Assembly (NCBI GenBank): GCA_000827325.1
Contig: KN832870.1
Coordinates: forward strand, 4,402,001 to 4,466,000
Direction of reading: 5' to 3'
Length of the DNA stretch: 64,000 bases
DNA from: Oidiodendron maius Zn
Lineage: Eukaryota; Ascomycota; Leotiomycetes; Myxotrichaceae
The notes under the pieces were generated by a model. That model was not told the DNA's origin and did no database searches. It saw nothing but the letters and a program-made list of their open reading frames with translations. Position numbers and translations under genes: made by a program. Of the stretch, positions 1 through 12,977 are shown one piece after another; position 1 is the first letter of the stretch, and every line of letters begins with the position of its first letter.

Positions 1-3000
1 CTTCAGGAACCCTACTAGGAGATTGTTACTTAATTCTAGTATTTTCTAGGCTTCCTATTTAAGTCTTTCCTTGATTTCCTCTATAGTAACTATCTTTTCA
101 ATAGGGAATTACTACTAGATTAAAGCCTCCTTCTAGATAGTATCCTTAATATCTTGGAGGTTTGCTTTACTACTAGAGAAGAACCTCTCTACTAAAGTTT
201 TGCTCTTTTCTTTATAGGTAAATACTAACTAAGGGGTATCCTTACTTTAATATAGTAGTAGTATTATTAATGGCTTTTAAGAGGTATAACTTCTTAGTTA
301 TATCTACTATTAGAGTTTCTAAAGGGTCTTTAGCTACTTCAAGGCTCTAGTAAAGGCTAGTCTCTAATACCTTATTTATACTTCTTGGATTATCTACCTT
401 TATTTCTAGATAGCTTCTTAAAGCTTTATCTATATATATTATAATACTATAGTATAGTAGCTATATTATACTACTAATACTTTTACTACTACCTTATCTA
501 CTTCCTTATTCTACTATAGTTTACCTTGACTATAGCTAGTCTTATACTATAGAGTTAAAATATTAGCGATTCTCTAGAGCTACTATATAAGCTAATTGAT
601 TATATAATCAAGGGCTTCTAGAGAGCTAATAGAGAGGGGTATTTTTAGGGTTTTTGCTTCTATAGCTACTAGGTCTTTGTCTATCTTAGTCTATAACTAC
701 TCTAGTAGTATATTAGAGGGTTACTAATACTATATACTTTTAACTTGTATAAGTTAGACTATATAGTCTAATCTAGTATAGTCTAGACCCCCCTTATAGT
801 ATACCTATAGTATCTCTATATACTATATAAGGTCTAATATTCTGTCTTTATTCTCTTTATACTCTATATTTCTCTATCTAGTAGATTCTCTCTATAGTAT
901 AGCTAGTATAAGGTTCTAGTATTATATTAGTAAAAGGAGTACTTCTATATATTATAATATTCTCCCTTCTTTATTCTATTATAGATAATAGAGGTTTATA
1001 TCGCCTACTACTAGATAGCAACCCTCTAGCAGTCTTTTAGGGAGTGTCTAGAAAGGGCTCTACTAGTCTATTCCCTTATATAGTAAGTATATTAACTATA
1101 TTGTTAGTAGTTTAGCCTTAGCCTTAAAGGTAACTCTATACTAGTTTGTCCCTATAGCCTGTAACTACTCTATAATCCTGTAGCATTTATAGATATATAG
1201 TACTACCTAGCTATTACCTCTATAGACTAGGTAGTATTTGCTATTAGCTAGACAGTAAAGCTATCTAGTTCCTAAACTCCTAGCTAGTTCCTATATAGCT
1301 ATTATATTATACTTGCTATAATCCCCTAGTATAATTAGTGCTGCCTCCTGGTTCTTTCCTATATTCCAGTATACTACTGATAGTATTATTAGAAGGGGTT
1401 AGAGCTGCTTATTATAGTATCTTAGATACTTTATATTCCCTAAGTCCTTGCTATATTTATACTATAGCCTTACTAGGCAAATATTATAATATCTTGATAT
1501 ATCTTTGCTACCTAGACGGTTCCTGGAGGTCTTCCTCTTTTAGCTGCTGGCTGGCTAGAGGTATACTAGGAGCTCCCTAGCTATAGTAGTCTTTTGTATA
1601 TAACTAGACAGAAGCTGTCTGTCTCTTCTTCTAGTTGTAGAGCTAGTATATTACCTATATTACTGCTACTGTTTCCCTAGATAACCTCAAACTAGAGTGG
1701 CTAGTATAGGTATATCTAGTAGGCTCTACTGCTCTCCTACTTGATAGCAGAGTAGTCCTAGTCCTATATAGTATAAACTCTTCTATAGTTGATATACTTC
1801 TTCTTGCTACTATCTTCCTTCTCTAGGCAGTTAGCTTCTCCCTCTTTATATACTATATAGGTATAGTAGCTACATCTAGTCTGTTTAATATAGTACTATC
1901 TGATATACCTGAAGGTATAGTATCTAAAGTATCGCCTTACCTACACTTCTATATAGTAGAGTTTAATGTTGAAAATTTAGGCCTTAAATATAATACCTTT
2001 TTGGTAAGCCTCCTGAACGGTGACTATACTGCTTATATATAGGACTATATTAGCAAATAGCCTATAAGGAGTCTTAGGGAGCTGTATTTTATACTAAGCG
2101 ATACCAGGTATATGTTTCTTTAGTTTAATAAGGAGCTCTACTAGATTATAGATATTGTATAGTCTAGAGGCTACTATTCCCTTTACTATAACTATAAACT
2201 CTCTGTATTTTATCTGTATCTATACTCCAAATATAGTTGCTACCTATACTATCTCCTTAGTAAAGCCTTCTGTATTTCCTATAAACGTTAGGACTGTATT
2301 ACTGCTCTATATTCTCCTTGCTACTACTATACTATCCTCTTCTAGTACCTTATTAACTGCCTTGACTACTTGGACAGGCATTCTTTTAGCCAGGTCCTTG
2401 CTCTGCCCTAAAGCTTATATTACGATTTCCTGGGTTTATTGCTCTAGGATAACTACCTTTAATGTATATACTGCTCCTTTGCTGGTACTATATACCCCCT
2501 TTGCTACTACTGCCTATATCTTCTTGAATATATTCTTAGGCCCTGGTAGGGCTTCCTTAACCGTTTTTGCTAGTGTCTTAATAGTGGTTTATAGGTTGTT
2601 TAACTCTGTTATAGTGCTAGCTCCTAGTATGTTTTGATATGTTGTAAGGACCTCCCTCAGCATTACAATAAAGCCCTCCTCTTTACCTGGTATTATATAG
2701 TCTTTGAATGGTTATAAGAGATCCTTATAATTACCCTCTAGCCCCCCTTCTCCCTTATCGCTGCTGCTTCGCTGGGTCTATATATATATACTTGCACCTG
2801 CTAGTAGGTAGTGTATGCTTTGCTCAAGACTAGTGTATCTATCATTGACTACTATTGGAGCCGCTATAACGCTAGAGGGATACAGGTGACTTGAAGGGTA
2901 GTAGAACCAGGGTCGCTAGTTCCAGATTTTATAGTTATTTAATTTTATATTGAGGTTTAAGGTTAAATGTAGAGTATAAATTAAAATCGCGAAAAATTTT

Positions 3001-3005
3001 TTTTA
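1..3005 (-). mobile_element. LINE (Tad1/I-type), 5' part, heavily decayed, cut by window edge
   Basis: The reverse complement of this stretch aligns by eye, base for base, with the plus-strand element at 20.5-23.5 kb. The shared 5' leader (about 2860-2960 here, 20590-20700 there) and the last bases here (match near 23461-23524) fix the orientation and show the copy continues off the left edge. Composition is extremely TA-rich, with TAG, TAA and TATAG everywhere and stops in all frames, as expected after RIP. The open frame at 2155-2637 on the plus strand is antisense to the element and is not a gene. The visible part covers the 5' leader, the decayed first reading frame and the start of the reverse transcriptase frame. 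No functional product is possible. Confidence 0.85.
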
Positions 3006-3035
3006 GTTATTATAAAGATTACTATATATATATTA

Positions 3036-3115
3036 TTATTATTATTATTAATACTCTATTTAGCTATCTAGTTATAGAATCTCTACTAGAAATATTATAA
3101 GGTAAACTATACATG
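3036..3115 (-). mobile_element. LINE 3' tail fragment joined to the head of the next copy
   Basis: Read on the minus strand, this 80 bp matches the 3' end of the right-hand LINE (about 25575-25655), including the terminal TAA repeat. It is followed at once by the 5' leader of the left LINE copy. So one element's tail sits directly before another's head, either as a short 5'-truncated insertion or as insertion of one copy at another's tail. Confidence 0.7.
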
Positions 3116-4223
3116 TTGGTTCTTTCTAAGGGGGGGGTCAATTTAATACGGGGTTGTTGGCTGTTGTGCCAAACTAGGAAGGTAGTTCAGTACCTGAAAT
3201 CCTAAATAAAGGGGCCAACATTATTATTTCTTCCCTAGCATCAATCACCAACAGCTGCCCCTTCTGGGCCTGCTTTTATATTAAACTGAGATTGGTGGTT
3301 GCGAATCGCCAGGGATCTCAGCCCCAATCCCCCCTTGCAGCCTCACTGTAGGTACCTTCGTCCGTAGTTCTAGCTGTGGAGGTTCGAGCCAAGCTTCCCT
3401 CGCTGCCGGCCACATCCATCTTGCATCCCGGCGGGGATAGTGCAGAGGCCAAGCTCTTCGCTCCGTACGTTTTTACGCCGCCTAATAGCTGCGTGACCAC
3501 CAATTCAACCTTACCTGCTGCCTCGCTCCTCTCTTACCTTCAAACAGAGTAATAGCGGCACAGATAATACCATATCATAGGTTATCTGCTTCTTATATTC
3601 GGATATATCGGCCCAGTTTGTCACCCATACAGTATTCTGTACCGGAGACAGAATCTCCAGCCTCGCAAGAAGTCCAAAGACACCATGGCAACTTGACACA
3701 AGCGCATTGACCGACATGGAAGATCCGCAGTTTCTTATTTTCGTCGTCCGGATAAAAGCCACAGCCCCATCGCCGTCACCCTGAAGCTAGGGCTTGCAAC
3801 GTGTAAGGCTAGAAGATCCTACCAAGAGTAATGTACGTAGGAATTGGCTTGAGAATTAATGCAACTTGGTAAATTTAATATGTTTTTCTACCTGTTCATA
3901 ACGCCGACAGAGCTCCTCTGCAGCCCACTCCTGAAGAATCCTTCCGAATAGTGGAAAAATGTCAAAAATGAGAGAAAGTCAAGCTGGGACATGACTAAGA
4001 ACTTCTAGTATCATAATTTATTAAAATTTTTTTATATGAAGAAATGAATTTATATATACAAATTGGAATGCTTAAATTATTATATACTTTTAAAAATTTA
4101 TCTTTCCTGATCTGTTCGGTTGATGATACCGTGCCATCTGTTTTCCCACTCCATCCTTCTTTCAAAGTCGTCATGCGAGACGCTCAATGAGCCGTAGTTG
4201 CCTGAAACCCCTAGTTTCGTACG
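3116..4223. other. Intergenic, no gene recognised; holds a diverged duplicate
   Basis: Only short open frames occur here (minus strand 3318-3503 and 3511-3762) and I recognise none of them. Bases about 3238-3440 resemble 7313-7480 at roughly two thirds identity by eye, so both may descend from one ancestral sequence. From about 4010 to 4100 the DNA is AT-rich. Confidence 0.4.
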
Positions 4224-6955
4224 TTACTCAACCTCATCCCACGATGTCTCAAGCAAACTCGATGAACACTTTGGCATTCCTACGTCACAGGTTGAATTCT
4301 TAATCCAGTCTTAACAGTCATAGTAGTGGATGCTGGCTTACCTTGCTCGTTCTCTACTGCCGCTGCCGCTAAGGTTAACATTATCTTGCCCACCTGCTTG
4401 CAGGAGTCCCGGATACCAATTTCGCCCTGAGGAAACATCCGTGTGATTAATTATCATCCATATTATTTTCCTAAATTGGCACTCGAAAAGAAAGTAGTAG
4501 AAGAAGGGAATGCATACCTTCTGGATCATCCTCCATAGCCAGCCTCAAATTTCCTTTCACGTACGCGGCATCCTCTAAGAAGTCTTTGAGAACAATGCAC
4601 GCATCCTGGAGCTCTAATACAGAAAGCCATTCCAATCCTGGGCCCAGCGGTATCTGCTGAGGTGCATTAGAGATGCATACCCCTAGCTCTTTCAGCCGCT
4701 GGTCCACCAAATCATGGTCGACTTCTGGTGCTGTGGCTTGTAGAAACTCCTTCAATCCACCAACCTCTAGCATCTCCGGTCCCAAGTTCTCCGGGACGCT
4801 CTCTACCGAAATTTGTGTCTTGAGACGAACAAAAGCGTACCTGATAAAGTTTGCCTTGGTGGATGGCCATGGGAAAATATTCCGATCTCTTTTTCTTATC
4901 GCTTCTAGATCACGATATTGATCCTTTGACACAAGCACCACCCAGCTCCCGCAGACGAGATCACGTACCAAGGGCCAGCACTCGGGAAGCATAGAATCAT
5001 GTCCTAATTCCGTGTGCAATCCGCCCATGAGCATCCGTTTGACTTCCCGTTTCATGGGACGTACAGGAATAGTAAAATTCTCGGCAGGAATGGGGCTGAC
5101 CTCTTTGCCAGATATGTCAGTAAGCGTAGAAGGAGCACATGCAAAGCTGTATAGCTGCGTTTCCATCTCAACATCTCCTGTAACCAGAGACCTTAGGTAT
5201 TGGAGAAAACCGGCCGCAAAGCGCTCCGGTTTCAGCAAAGCGTCGCCGAGATAAAAATGATTTGGCGAGAAGATGGGATTGGTTAGGCTAGAGCCTGTGA
5301 TTTGGTGGCGCACAAACATATATTCGATAGGAAAAGCACGGGTATTAAGTTTAAAATCAGTTTGTGGAAGCCAGATCTTGTTGCTTAAAGAACTAGAGAA
5401 GGGACCTGTTAATACGATCTTGTATCTATAGAGGCTGAGGTGACTTGTTGATAACAACTCCAGAAATAGTTCCGTACTAGCGTTATCATCCTCTCTACTT
5501 GGCCCCTGAAGGAAATACAGTTCCTGGAGAGAGCTTTAGCTTTGAGAAGCTGTTTGGGGCTACCCTGGATGGTATCGATACAAAGACTGATGGAGTTTGC
5601 CCCTTTCAACTCCTGCGTCTCTAATGCGGTAGCAATTGCATCTGTAGGCAATCCATCAAGGGAGACCCAGTCCAAGTGCTGCTGCGTATCGAAAACAATC
5701 CCTAGTAATGTTCCAAGTATTTTTGGCGGAAGAAAACTCTTCTCTTTTAAGCGTTCGCGAAGATAGTGAAATAATCCGATTTGGAAGTCAGGGAGGGTAC
5801 GAAGCTTATCGATGAGAGATATATCAAAGCTCTGCATTATAGAGATCCTCTCAAGCAGACTGGTAGTAGCTTCTTCACTAGGAGGCGTCTTGCCACTGCT
5901 GAGCTGTGATTGGGCGTTAGTCGCAGCCATTACATCTCTATTAGCATCAGCAGGCCAAATGACTTGGGAAATAGATGTCAGCAAAAGAAGCACATCAAAG
6001 AAGCAAAGTGTAAGAGAGTGATATAGCCTTACAATCCATAGCCGAAACCCTAATCCGACGATGTTCCTCCAGTCTGTTTACGGCTTCACTAGGGTAAAAA
6101 GGGTCTCTAGAGCTCTGAGGATAGAATTTACTCATATATTCGACAGCTGACAATGGTCGCCTTAGTCGATGCTCTTCTACCTATACGTCAACATCTCTGA
6201 GTCAGCATACTTGATTTATATATTTTCAAGAGCAGTTAGATGTTCTCAAAATCTGTAGGCCTTCCGTTTAAGAATGTCTTACAATTCCTGGAAAGTTCAA
6301 AAAGGGGATAGTCTTCAATGATAAATTGACTAACAAATGGGGGAAAGCTTCGCTGCTTTGCAGATCCAAACACTCGCTGTGCTTGGCGGACTGAAAATCC
6401 GATAATACCGTAGCAAATGTCTTCTAAGTCTGATATATCGATAACAACCATTCCGTATTCGAGAGTGTTGTCGTAGAAGAACGTCCCGAGCGGTTCTTTC
6501 CTTACAGCGTCCTCAGATCCATCCGCCGGATTGTAGCCAATGCCAACTTGAAGACATGTAGCGATGAAAGGAAACTGTGAAAGGCTACAGTCCCACCCTC
6601 TGACTCGTTTGGAATCCAGCTCGGGACTACTACCCCAGCGATATAATTCTGGAAGCTTCACCCGTGGCAGAAGGACTTCCTCTGTATCATTCTTATAAAA
6701 GCCGGTAGCCATATCTAGTTCCGCTTGAATGGCTATACGATTTCCATGATCGGACAAGACATCGATAGTCTGTAGGCAGTAACGGATCACTTGATGGCCT
6801 TTGATACCGGATTGCACACCGAGATCACCTTGACACAGAGCTACCGCAACTGGGCGATGACTTTCGCCAGGACCCACCTTTGCGACGATGAAGAATAGGT
6901 AAGAATAAGGAGGGAGATTTTTTGTTGCCACGGCGTCGCCAGGTGCAAAATCCAT
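4224..6955 (-). CDS. Multi-exon hypothetical protein
   Basis: I do not recognise this family. Three long open stretches run in series on the minus strand (6955-6236, about 5962-5564, 5505 to about 4520) and join through plausible introns. A 70 bp intron fits at 5963-6032 and a 58 bp intron at 5506-5563, both keeping the frame. A small exon at about 6033-6180 is supported by its open frame and an upstream acceptor. The join between the first exon and this one is unresolved. At the 3' end a GTATGC donor near 4518 and a GTAAGC donor near 4340 suggest two more short exons, with the stop near 4224 or 4249. The product would be about 700 residues, without clear membrane segments or a signal peptide. 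Codon use looks normal and it lacks the decay of its flanks. Confidence 0.6.
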
Positions 6956-9715
6956 TGTGGGCGATGGGCGTTTTTTTGCCGTCTACTAACTGCTGAATAA
7001 GAGCTCAAGTGTCTGGAACAGAGTTTGAACAGCAACGCTACCGATTGAGATATTGAAGCAACACCGGCCTATGCTTGTCTTGCCAGGTCGTAAAATGAAA
7101 CCACGTTGGAATGGACAAAGGTGGGGGATCTAGATGACATTTGAAAGACAAACGGAGCAAACTTATTGAGGAGCTATACATACGGAGCACATGTGCTGTA
7201 CCACTAGTACGTAAATGTCGCATAAAGAGAGCGAAGGTTGATAAAAGTTGGCGCCTAGTGATATGCCCTCTTTGCTGTATTTGCCGGGTTTGTCACATGT
7301 GGCCAATTTCTTAATCACCAACATATGCCCTGCTGCAGATGGCACGCTCTAACTCGCCCCCTGCCGTCACACTGCAGACACCTTCGTCAGACTGTTCTAA
7401 TCCCCGGTGGTCAGGAGGTCAAATCTGTATGTTCGGGGCCAACTGCAGCTTCCCTGGCTCGCTGACGGGCAGTATTTGCGTCTGTGCCGCCAGACATAGT
7501 GACGAAAATAGCGCACGGGACGCGCTGCCCGTGCCCAATCATGATCTAACCAAGTCATCTTCCTCCTCTAGTAGTCACCGCCCTATCGCTGCACCCTGTA
7601 AGCCCTCATAATTGTAATGTTCGAGGATGACGAGAAGAATATCCCCTCTATTGAAGCTCTTACCGTCCCCCCTTCCTCTTCTCCCAACTATACTAGACAC
7701 CAAGGAAGACGGCGGCCATCAGTCGATGTGGAGGTCCAACGGTGTTTATCAGGCGTAAGATACTGTGGATCTTCACATAAACCTAAATAGCGGAAGACTG
7801 AGGTAGCTCTACTGGTATGCCAGCTCTGGTTAAGGCCTAGTTTGATGCTGATTCTTGCATGGAGCCCGGCCGAGTGTACATTGGGATACCGCATTTACGA
7901 GAGGTAGAGGCCCTGATACCAGTACGATGCCAACGAGGTGAGATTCGACATATGCCAGACGCGAACTCGCCCATTGTGAGCCAAACAGTGTCCGGTTCCC
8001 AGCTCCGGTTTCAATGAGTGCTAGCCGACTCCGTCCAGCAGCACACTCAAGTTACGATCTGCCTTGTATATGCAACACTTTGCTATATTATAGTAGTAAT
8101 ATAGACCTATGGCAGCTACTCTAGTAGAGAGCTGGGCTATGGTTGTGCCTCTGGCCGATTTTGCATACTGGGCGATGGCTGGTATACTCGAGGTTCTGTG
8201 ACGTTCACCAAAACCGACAATATCTAAGAGACGTCGAGATACAAGATTTAGGGCGTCCCCATAGTCATAAACCTCTACTCACGGAGTCACGACAGGTTGG
8301 TCAGACCTATATGTAACCTGAGTTCTTTCCCGGGACACGGCGTTTCTGAGACGAACAGCACCCCTGCTATACCAGCACATTCAACACCTCGGCTAGCTTC
8401 AAACTATAGATCTTGGAATCTCTAAAATGAGGGTTTTGTTTACGTGTATATATCCAGCGCAAAAGTGCTGGCTTGCTCAACCCCGAAACCTTTTCTCCGG
8501 TTATGCGAACAGTTTCAGAGTAATCTATACAATACACGTCTTGGATAGTAAATCGTGCAGACGATACAGTATAATGCTGCGGTGGGAAAGGCTTTGCTAG
8601 TCAGGAGCCGTTTCTTGTACAGGGTCTGTATATATCGCGATATTGTCCTCTAGGACGCCGAACACTCGCATGGTATCAAACTCTCTATTAATGGTCAAGG
8701 CTTCTGACTCTATTCCTACTAGTCAAATTATCAGTAATATTCAGAGCCTCAAAGGGATCGTATATATCATGCTAGAACAGAGAATTTTGGAGTGTATTTG
8801 ACGGAAGGGTGGACTGCGAGTATGAAGATGTCTATCATATGTTCTTTCGCAGAAGGCCGATCCGAGTCCCCATCTCAATGCAATCCATTTCAATGCGAGC
8901 TATCCGCTGCCGTATATTCGCTTTTATGGATATGGGAGAAGGAGGGCATAGATCGATTCATAGGTCCCCTCGATGGTGATATCGCGCATTGCGAGGTCAG
9001 CGAGTATGCTAACAACACGATCTTGACTCCCCTCATTAACTCACTGATCTCTTAAATGGGTACAGCGTCTAATATATTGAGAGGTATCGTATAAACAATG
9101 GTCAGTAGGCTTTTGGATCCATGCAAGGTCTTTAATCCATTAGCCGGGTTCGGTTTCAAATCCCGAACTTCAAATCCGACTTTCAAACCTCATACTTAAC
9201 ACCTCGTCATTTGAAATTCAATAGTTGCAAATCATACATTTCGAAACCCCGATATATATACTATCCATAAAATTTGTAAAGGAAATAATTGTGGGTTCTA
9301 CCACTTAGATTACTTCTTGAGATCTGATTTCACTAAGTAGTGTCTGGTCCAAATCAAGTGTCTGTTGTCAATGCATCATAGATAACAGATCAAGAACCCC
9401 GTACACAAGACATGCTGATAAGTGGCCAATCAGTGGGCATCTTTCCTATTAGATAGATATATTTCGTCATAATTGCTATGATGAAATCAAAAGCTTAAGC
9501 ATAGCTACTATAATGTAACCAGTAGTCAGCCTCAGTATAAAAGACTCAACATATACAACGAGATTTGAGATGCAAGGTAAATGACACCGCCGAAGATAAC
9601 AAATCTGTGCATGTACGTATATAAAGGCCTGTGTATGACCTATCTTCAAATAAATGCTGACTTATTCTCCAAAGGACTCTTTCGACTTCAACCAGACAAT
9701 TAGCACCCACAAGAA
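6956..9715. other. Long stretch without a recognisable gene
   Basis: Short open frames occur at 7339-7611 (+), 7688-7894 (-) and 8792-9055 (+), but none resembles a protein I know. The segment at 7313-7480 is a diverged relative of 3238-3440. Bases about 9130-9240 contain runs of repeated TTCAAA/TTTCAAA-like words. A transcription unit cannot be excluded, but nothing in the sequence supports one. Confidence 0.35.
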
Positions 9716-9880
9716 ATGGAAACAATAAGCAAAGCATGTTGTCCCCGATCCCCAGTAACACTTGCTGGAGGCTACAACTATGATCCCAAAGGCACCTATA
9801 CAGAATACAATGGTCTAAAGACATGTAAGTGATTCTACAGGCTATAATAAGTGCTTTTATTCCCAAGCGTGCAATACAAG
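9716..9880 (+). pseudogene. Dienelactone hydrolase family, 5' relic
   Basis: From an ATG near 9717 the translation begins METISKACCPRSPVT and reaches YTEYNGLKT by 9830. This is the usual start of fungal dienelactone hydrolase-like proteins: a Cys-Cys-x-Arg-x-Pro segment, a Gly-Lys/Thr-Tyr stretch and a Gly-Leu-Lys-Thr-Tyr-Val-type strand. A small indel follows; another frame then reads VSDSTGYNK, matching the expected next strand. The alpha/beta-hydrolase body with its Cys-Asp-His triad is absent downstream. The recognition rests on about 45 residues, so it is moderate only. Confidence 0.5.
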
Positions 9881-10873
9881 CTAACTATAGCATAAGAGGG
9901 GGTACAGATGGCGTTACTATGAAGAAGTTGTTCTCGCCGTAATAATCTCAGTTGTAGGAGCTAGGAGAGGAGTAACGGATTAGTCTTTACTGTACGGGTA
10001 AGAAGCAGGTCCAGAGGAGCAAGAGCTTTCTTAGTTTTGTGTACAGTAGCTTGCCGGTTTCTTACCAAGTAATAACTGCCTTTGGGATTGTGGACAGAAG
10101 TTAAGTTGTCCGCTGCGGTTGATGACTTCGAGACGATGCCTTGTGGCGTGGGCTTGTAGAATATTCTCGCTTTGGCAAGGAAGCTCCTCGTACCGGTTCG
10201 TTATCTTAACCGGTATTCTGTGATTGCGTGGTTTGTGCGCATTTTGAGACAACAGGTTTGTTACTTGTCAACCCCCGAGTATTTGCGTACTTGGGCCGCG
10301 ACTAACGGCACAGAAGTGCGTCCGGGGCGTAACAACCCGCACAATGCCCGCATCTAGGCATCGTTTCATTGTATATTCTACTTCATAACGTAATGAGCTT
10401 CACAGAGTTCGGATATCAGCCCAGCAGCTCCACTACTGAAAATTATAGTGCTGATTCGTTTACCACTGGCGATCTGTAGCCCGTCTTGCTGAGATACAGC
10501 TCTTGTGGAGAATAAATAACAGGATATTGGTCGGTAGCTGAGCAGTAGTCGCGTCCAGCTGCTAGTACAACGATGTGGCAATAAGAAACCCCTTACGGCA
10601 AATGATCCTGGGCCAAAGCGGCTCTGAGTTTTTTTTGCGTAGTTTTATTTCCGGCATAGTTATCGCATTTAGTTTGGTACAGGAGGATCTAAATAGCTAG
10701 CTTTGAGATTCAATCACTATATAAGCCGAGAAAGATCGTTTGACTACCAACAGGACTTTATCTTACCCCCCAAGTTACCTTAACTACCGATTGAACATCA
10801 TCCCATACAGTTTCACACTCATTAAGCCTTTAATCGACTACCCGCGAGCCCCGAACGTAAAAATTTAATCACC
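9881..10873. other. Intergenic, nothing recognised
   Basis: Several open frames of 60-75 codons overlap on both strands with no family resemblance. The last 250 bp, with pyrimidine-rich stretches and a TATA-like TATATAAG near 10720, could be the promoter of the transporter gene that starts at 10874. Confidence 0.3.
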
Positions 10874-12977
10874 ATGGGGGACCTTCGCCACTCTGTGCTA
10901 GGGCAGGTGCTCCGGCTTGTCTCTGGCCGACGGATACTCCAGTATCCAGAAGAGATGCCCGGCTGGCAGTGTCCTCCCCAATACATGAAGCATAGTAGCG
11001 CTTTGGATGGGAGTACCTCTTCTGACCAAGCAACAAACGGGCATGGGAGTAACGAGAGCGCAGCCATTGTGGTCGACTGGTATTGTGTTACCGATCCCGA
11101 AAATCCACAAAATTGGTCTTTATCGAAAAAGCTGGGAGTGGCATCCTTGATTAAGTGAGCCTTATCATTTAGCCAGCAATAGGATCGGGTACTGACTGAG
11201 AACGCAGCTTGTATACGTTTGTTGTGTACATGGGCTCTTCTATATATTCATCGAGTATTGCGTACAAAACACCCTTCAGCAGTCCTTGCTCCAAACTAAT
11301 GTCTGCTTAGGGGTGTAATGAAAACATTTGGCGTCTCTTCTACAGCCGCATCTCTTGGGCTCTCTTTATATGTATTGGCATGTCAGTTCCCTCATTTGAA
11401 GCTTCCTAGTGGCATTGTACTAATATCTCGGAATAGATGGGCTAGGGCCACTTATCTTCTCCCCTCTGAGTGAGGTTCCTGCGATCGGCCGAAATCCGCC
11501 CTACATTATCACTTTTGCCATTTTTGTCATTCTATGTGTCCCTACCGCGCTTACGAACAGCTTTGCGGGCTTTCTGGTTCTGCGGTTTCTCCAGGGCTAT
11601 TTTGGCTCACCATGCTTGGCAACTGGCGCAGCCTCGATGGGAGACATGGTACATATTGGCCCTGCTTCGACGCATGATCTCTTGCTGATCGTCCCAGTTT
11701 TCTATGGCAGACCTTCCTCTTTCGCTAGCATTTTGGTCTGCGTGTGCAGTTTTAGGTCCAGCTTTGGGGCCTTTGATCTCTGGATTTAGTGTGGCAGCAA
11801 AAGGGTACGCGCTTCACTTTGACTCCATTTGATGAGTAGTAGAGCTAAGATCTGTAAAGTTGGAGATGGGCTCTCTGGGAAATGCTCTGGGGGACAGGCC
11901 CCGTTTGGGTTCTTCTATTTATCCTTCTCCCCGAGACCTCACCAGACACGATTCTCTTGCGACGAGCTGCTCGCCTTCGCCGTGTGACCGGAAACGAAAA
12001 CCTCCGATCGAATAGTGAAATCATCCAGGCTCACATGAGTCTCAAGCAGGTTGTTGTTGAGTCTCTCTTGAGGCCAGTTCAGATAATGATTTTGGACCCC
12101 GCGATCACATTCACCGCTGTATACACGAGCCTGGTGTATGGCATATACTACTCATTCTTTGAGGCATTCCGGGTTCTCGCTCTTCGAATAGGGAGTAGTA
12201 GATTCTCGCTCTTCGAATAGAGAGTAGTAGATTCTATATGATAACAAACAACCTCCCCTAGACGGCGTCTATAAGTAAGATTGCCTATATCACTACCTAA
12301 GTACGGTTAGTAGTAGATCTTAGCCTCAAGCCCAATCTAGGTAGCACGACTGTATCCTGTCATATATGGTTTTAACATGGGCGAGAATGGGTTGGTATTC
12401 TTATCGGTCGTTGTGGGGATGCTCTTATCGGTTCTGATATACTGTGGCATGATCTGGAATGTGGTCAGGCCAGCGATCAAGGCGCATGCACTGGGCCCAA
12501 CAGAGGGCGCGCTTGTTCCCGCGCTCTTTGCCTCTTTTCTGCCGCCTATTGGCCTTTTTCTATTTGGTCGGTCTCCCAGACATCCTCGTCCCATGAACCA
12601 CATATTATGCCACGACTGAACTAACACTATTCGTTCCATTAGGTTGGACATCACGCACCTCTATCCACTGGATAGCTCCAGTCATTGGCATATCGATATA
12701 TTCATTTGGCATGTTCATCATGATGCAGTCCCTCTTTATGTATCTTGCAGCAAGCTATCCTCAATATGCCGCCTCTCTCTTTGCTGGGAATGATGCAGCG
12801 CGGGCATCTCTTGCAGCAGGGGCAATTCTCTTTTCCACGCCGCTCTATAAAAACCTGGGAATCGGCGCTGGTATTAGCATATTGGCGAGCTGCACCGTCG
12901 GATGTATTGGAGGAACATTTGCTCTCTACCACTTTGGCCCAAGGCTCAGAGCCAGAAGTAAATTTGCGTTAAATTGA
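10874..12977 (+). pseudogene. MFS drug:H+ antiporter (DHA1, 12-TM type), apparently damaged
   Basis: The translation shows the hallmark segment DPENPQNWS before TM1, then MGSSIYSSSI, GLGPLIFSPLSE, LRFLQGYFGSPCLATGAA and LGPALGPLISGF, and ends with the C-terminal half through 12977. This is the layout of fungal DHA1 multidrug transporters of about 500-550 residues. In-frame introns can be placed at about 11156-11207, 11257-11310, 11381-11438, 11800-11860 and 12566-12641. Two faults remain. The joint near 11645-11705 is one base out of frame with any GT..AG intron I can find. An extra 179 bp without usable splice sites interrupts the coding sequence after the GIYYSFFEAF segment. It is probably a non-functional allele or a recent pseudogene, since most transmembrane segments are well kept. 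Confidence 0.65.
12171..12349. other. Insertion of about 180 bp inside the MFS gene
   Basis: The transporter coding sequence stops making sense after GAGGCATTC and resumes at CTGTATCCTGTCATATATGG with the expected residues. The extra sequence holds two near-identical copies of a 29-30 bp unit (TTCTCGCTCTTCGAATAG core), ends in a non-repetitive stretch, and has no GT donor at its left edge. I see no clear terminal inverted repeats or target duplication, so its class is unknown. Confidence 0.55.

Noticed and set aside
2155-2637. 160-codon open frame rich in Ile, Leu and Thr
   Set aside because: It is antisense to the decayed LINE and matches the element base for base; the hydrophobic look comes from TA-rich composition.
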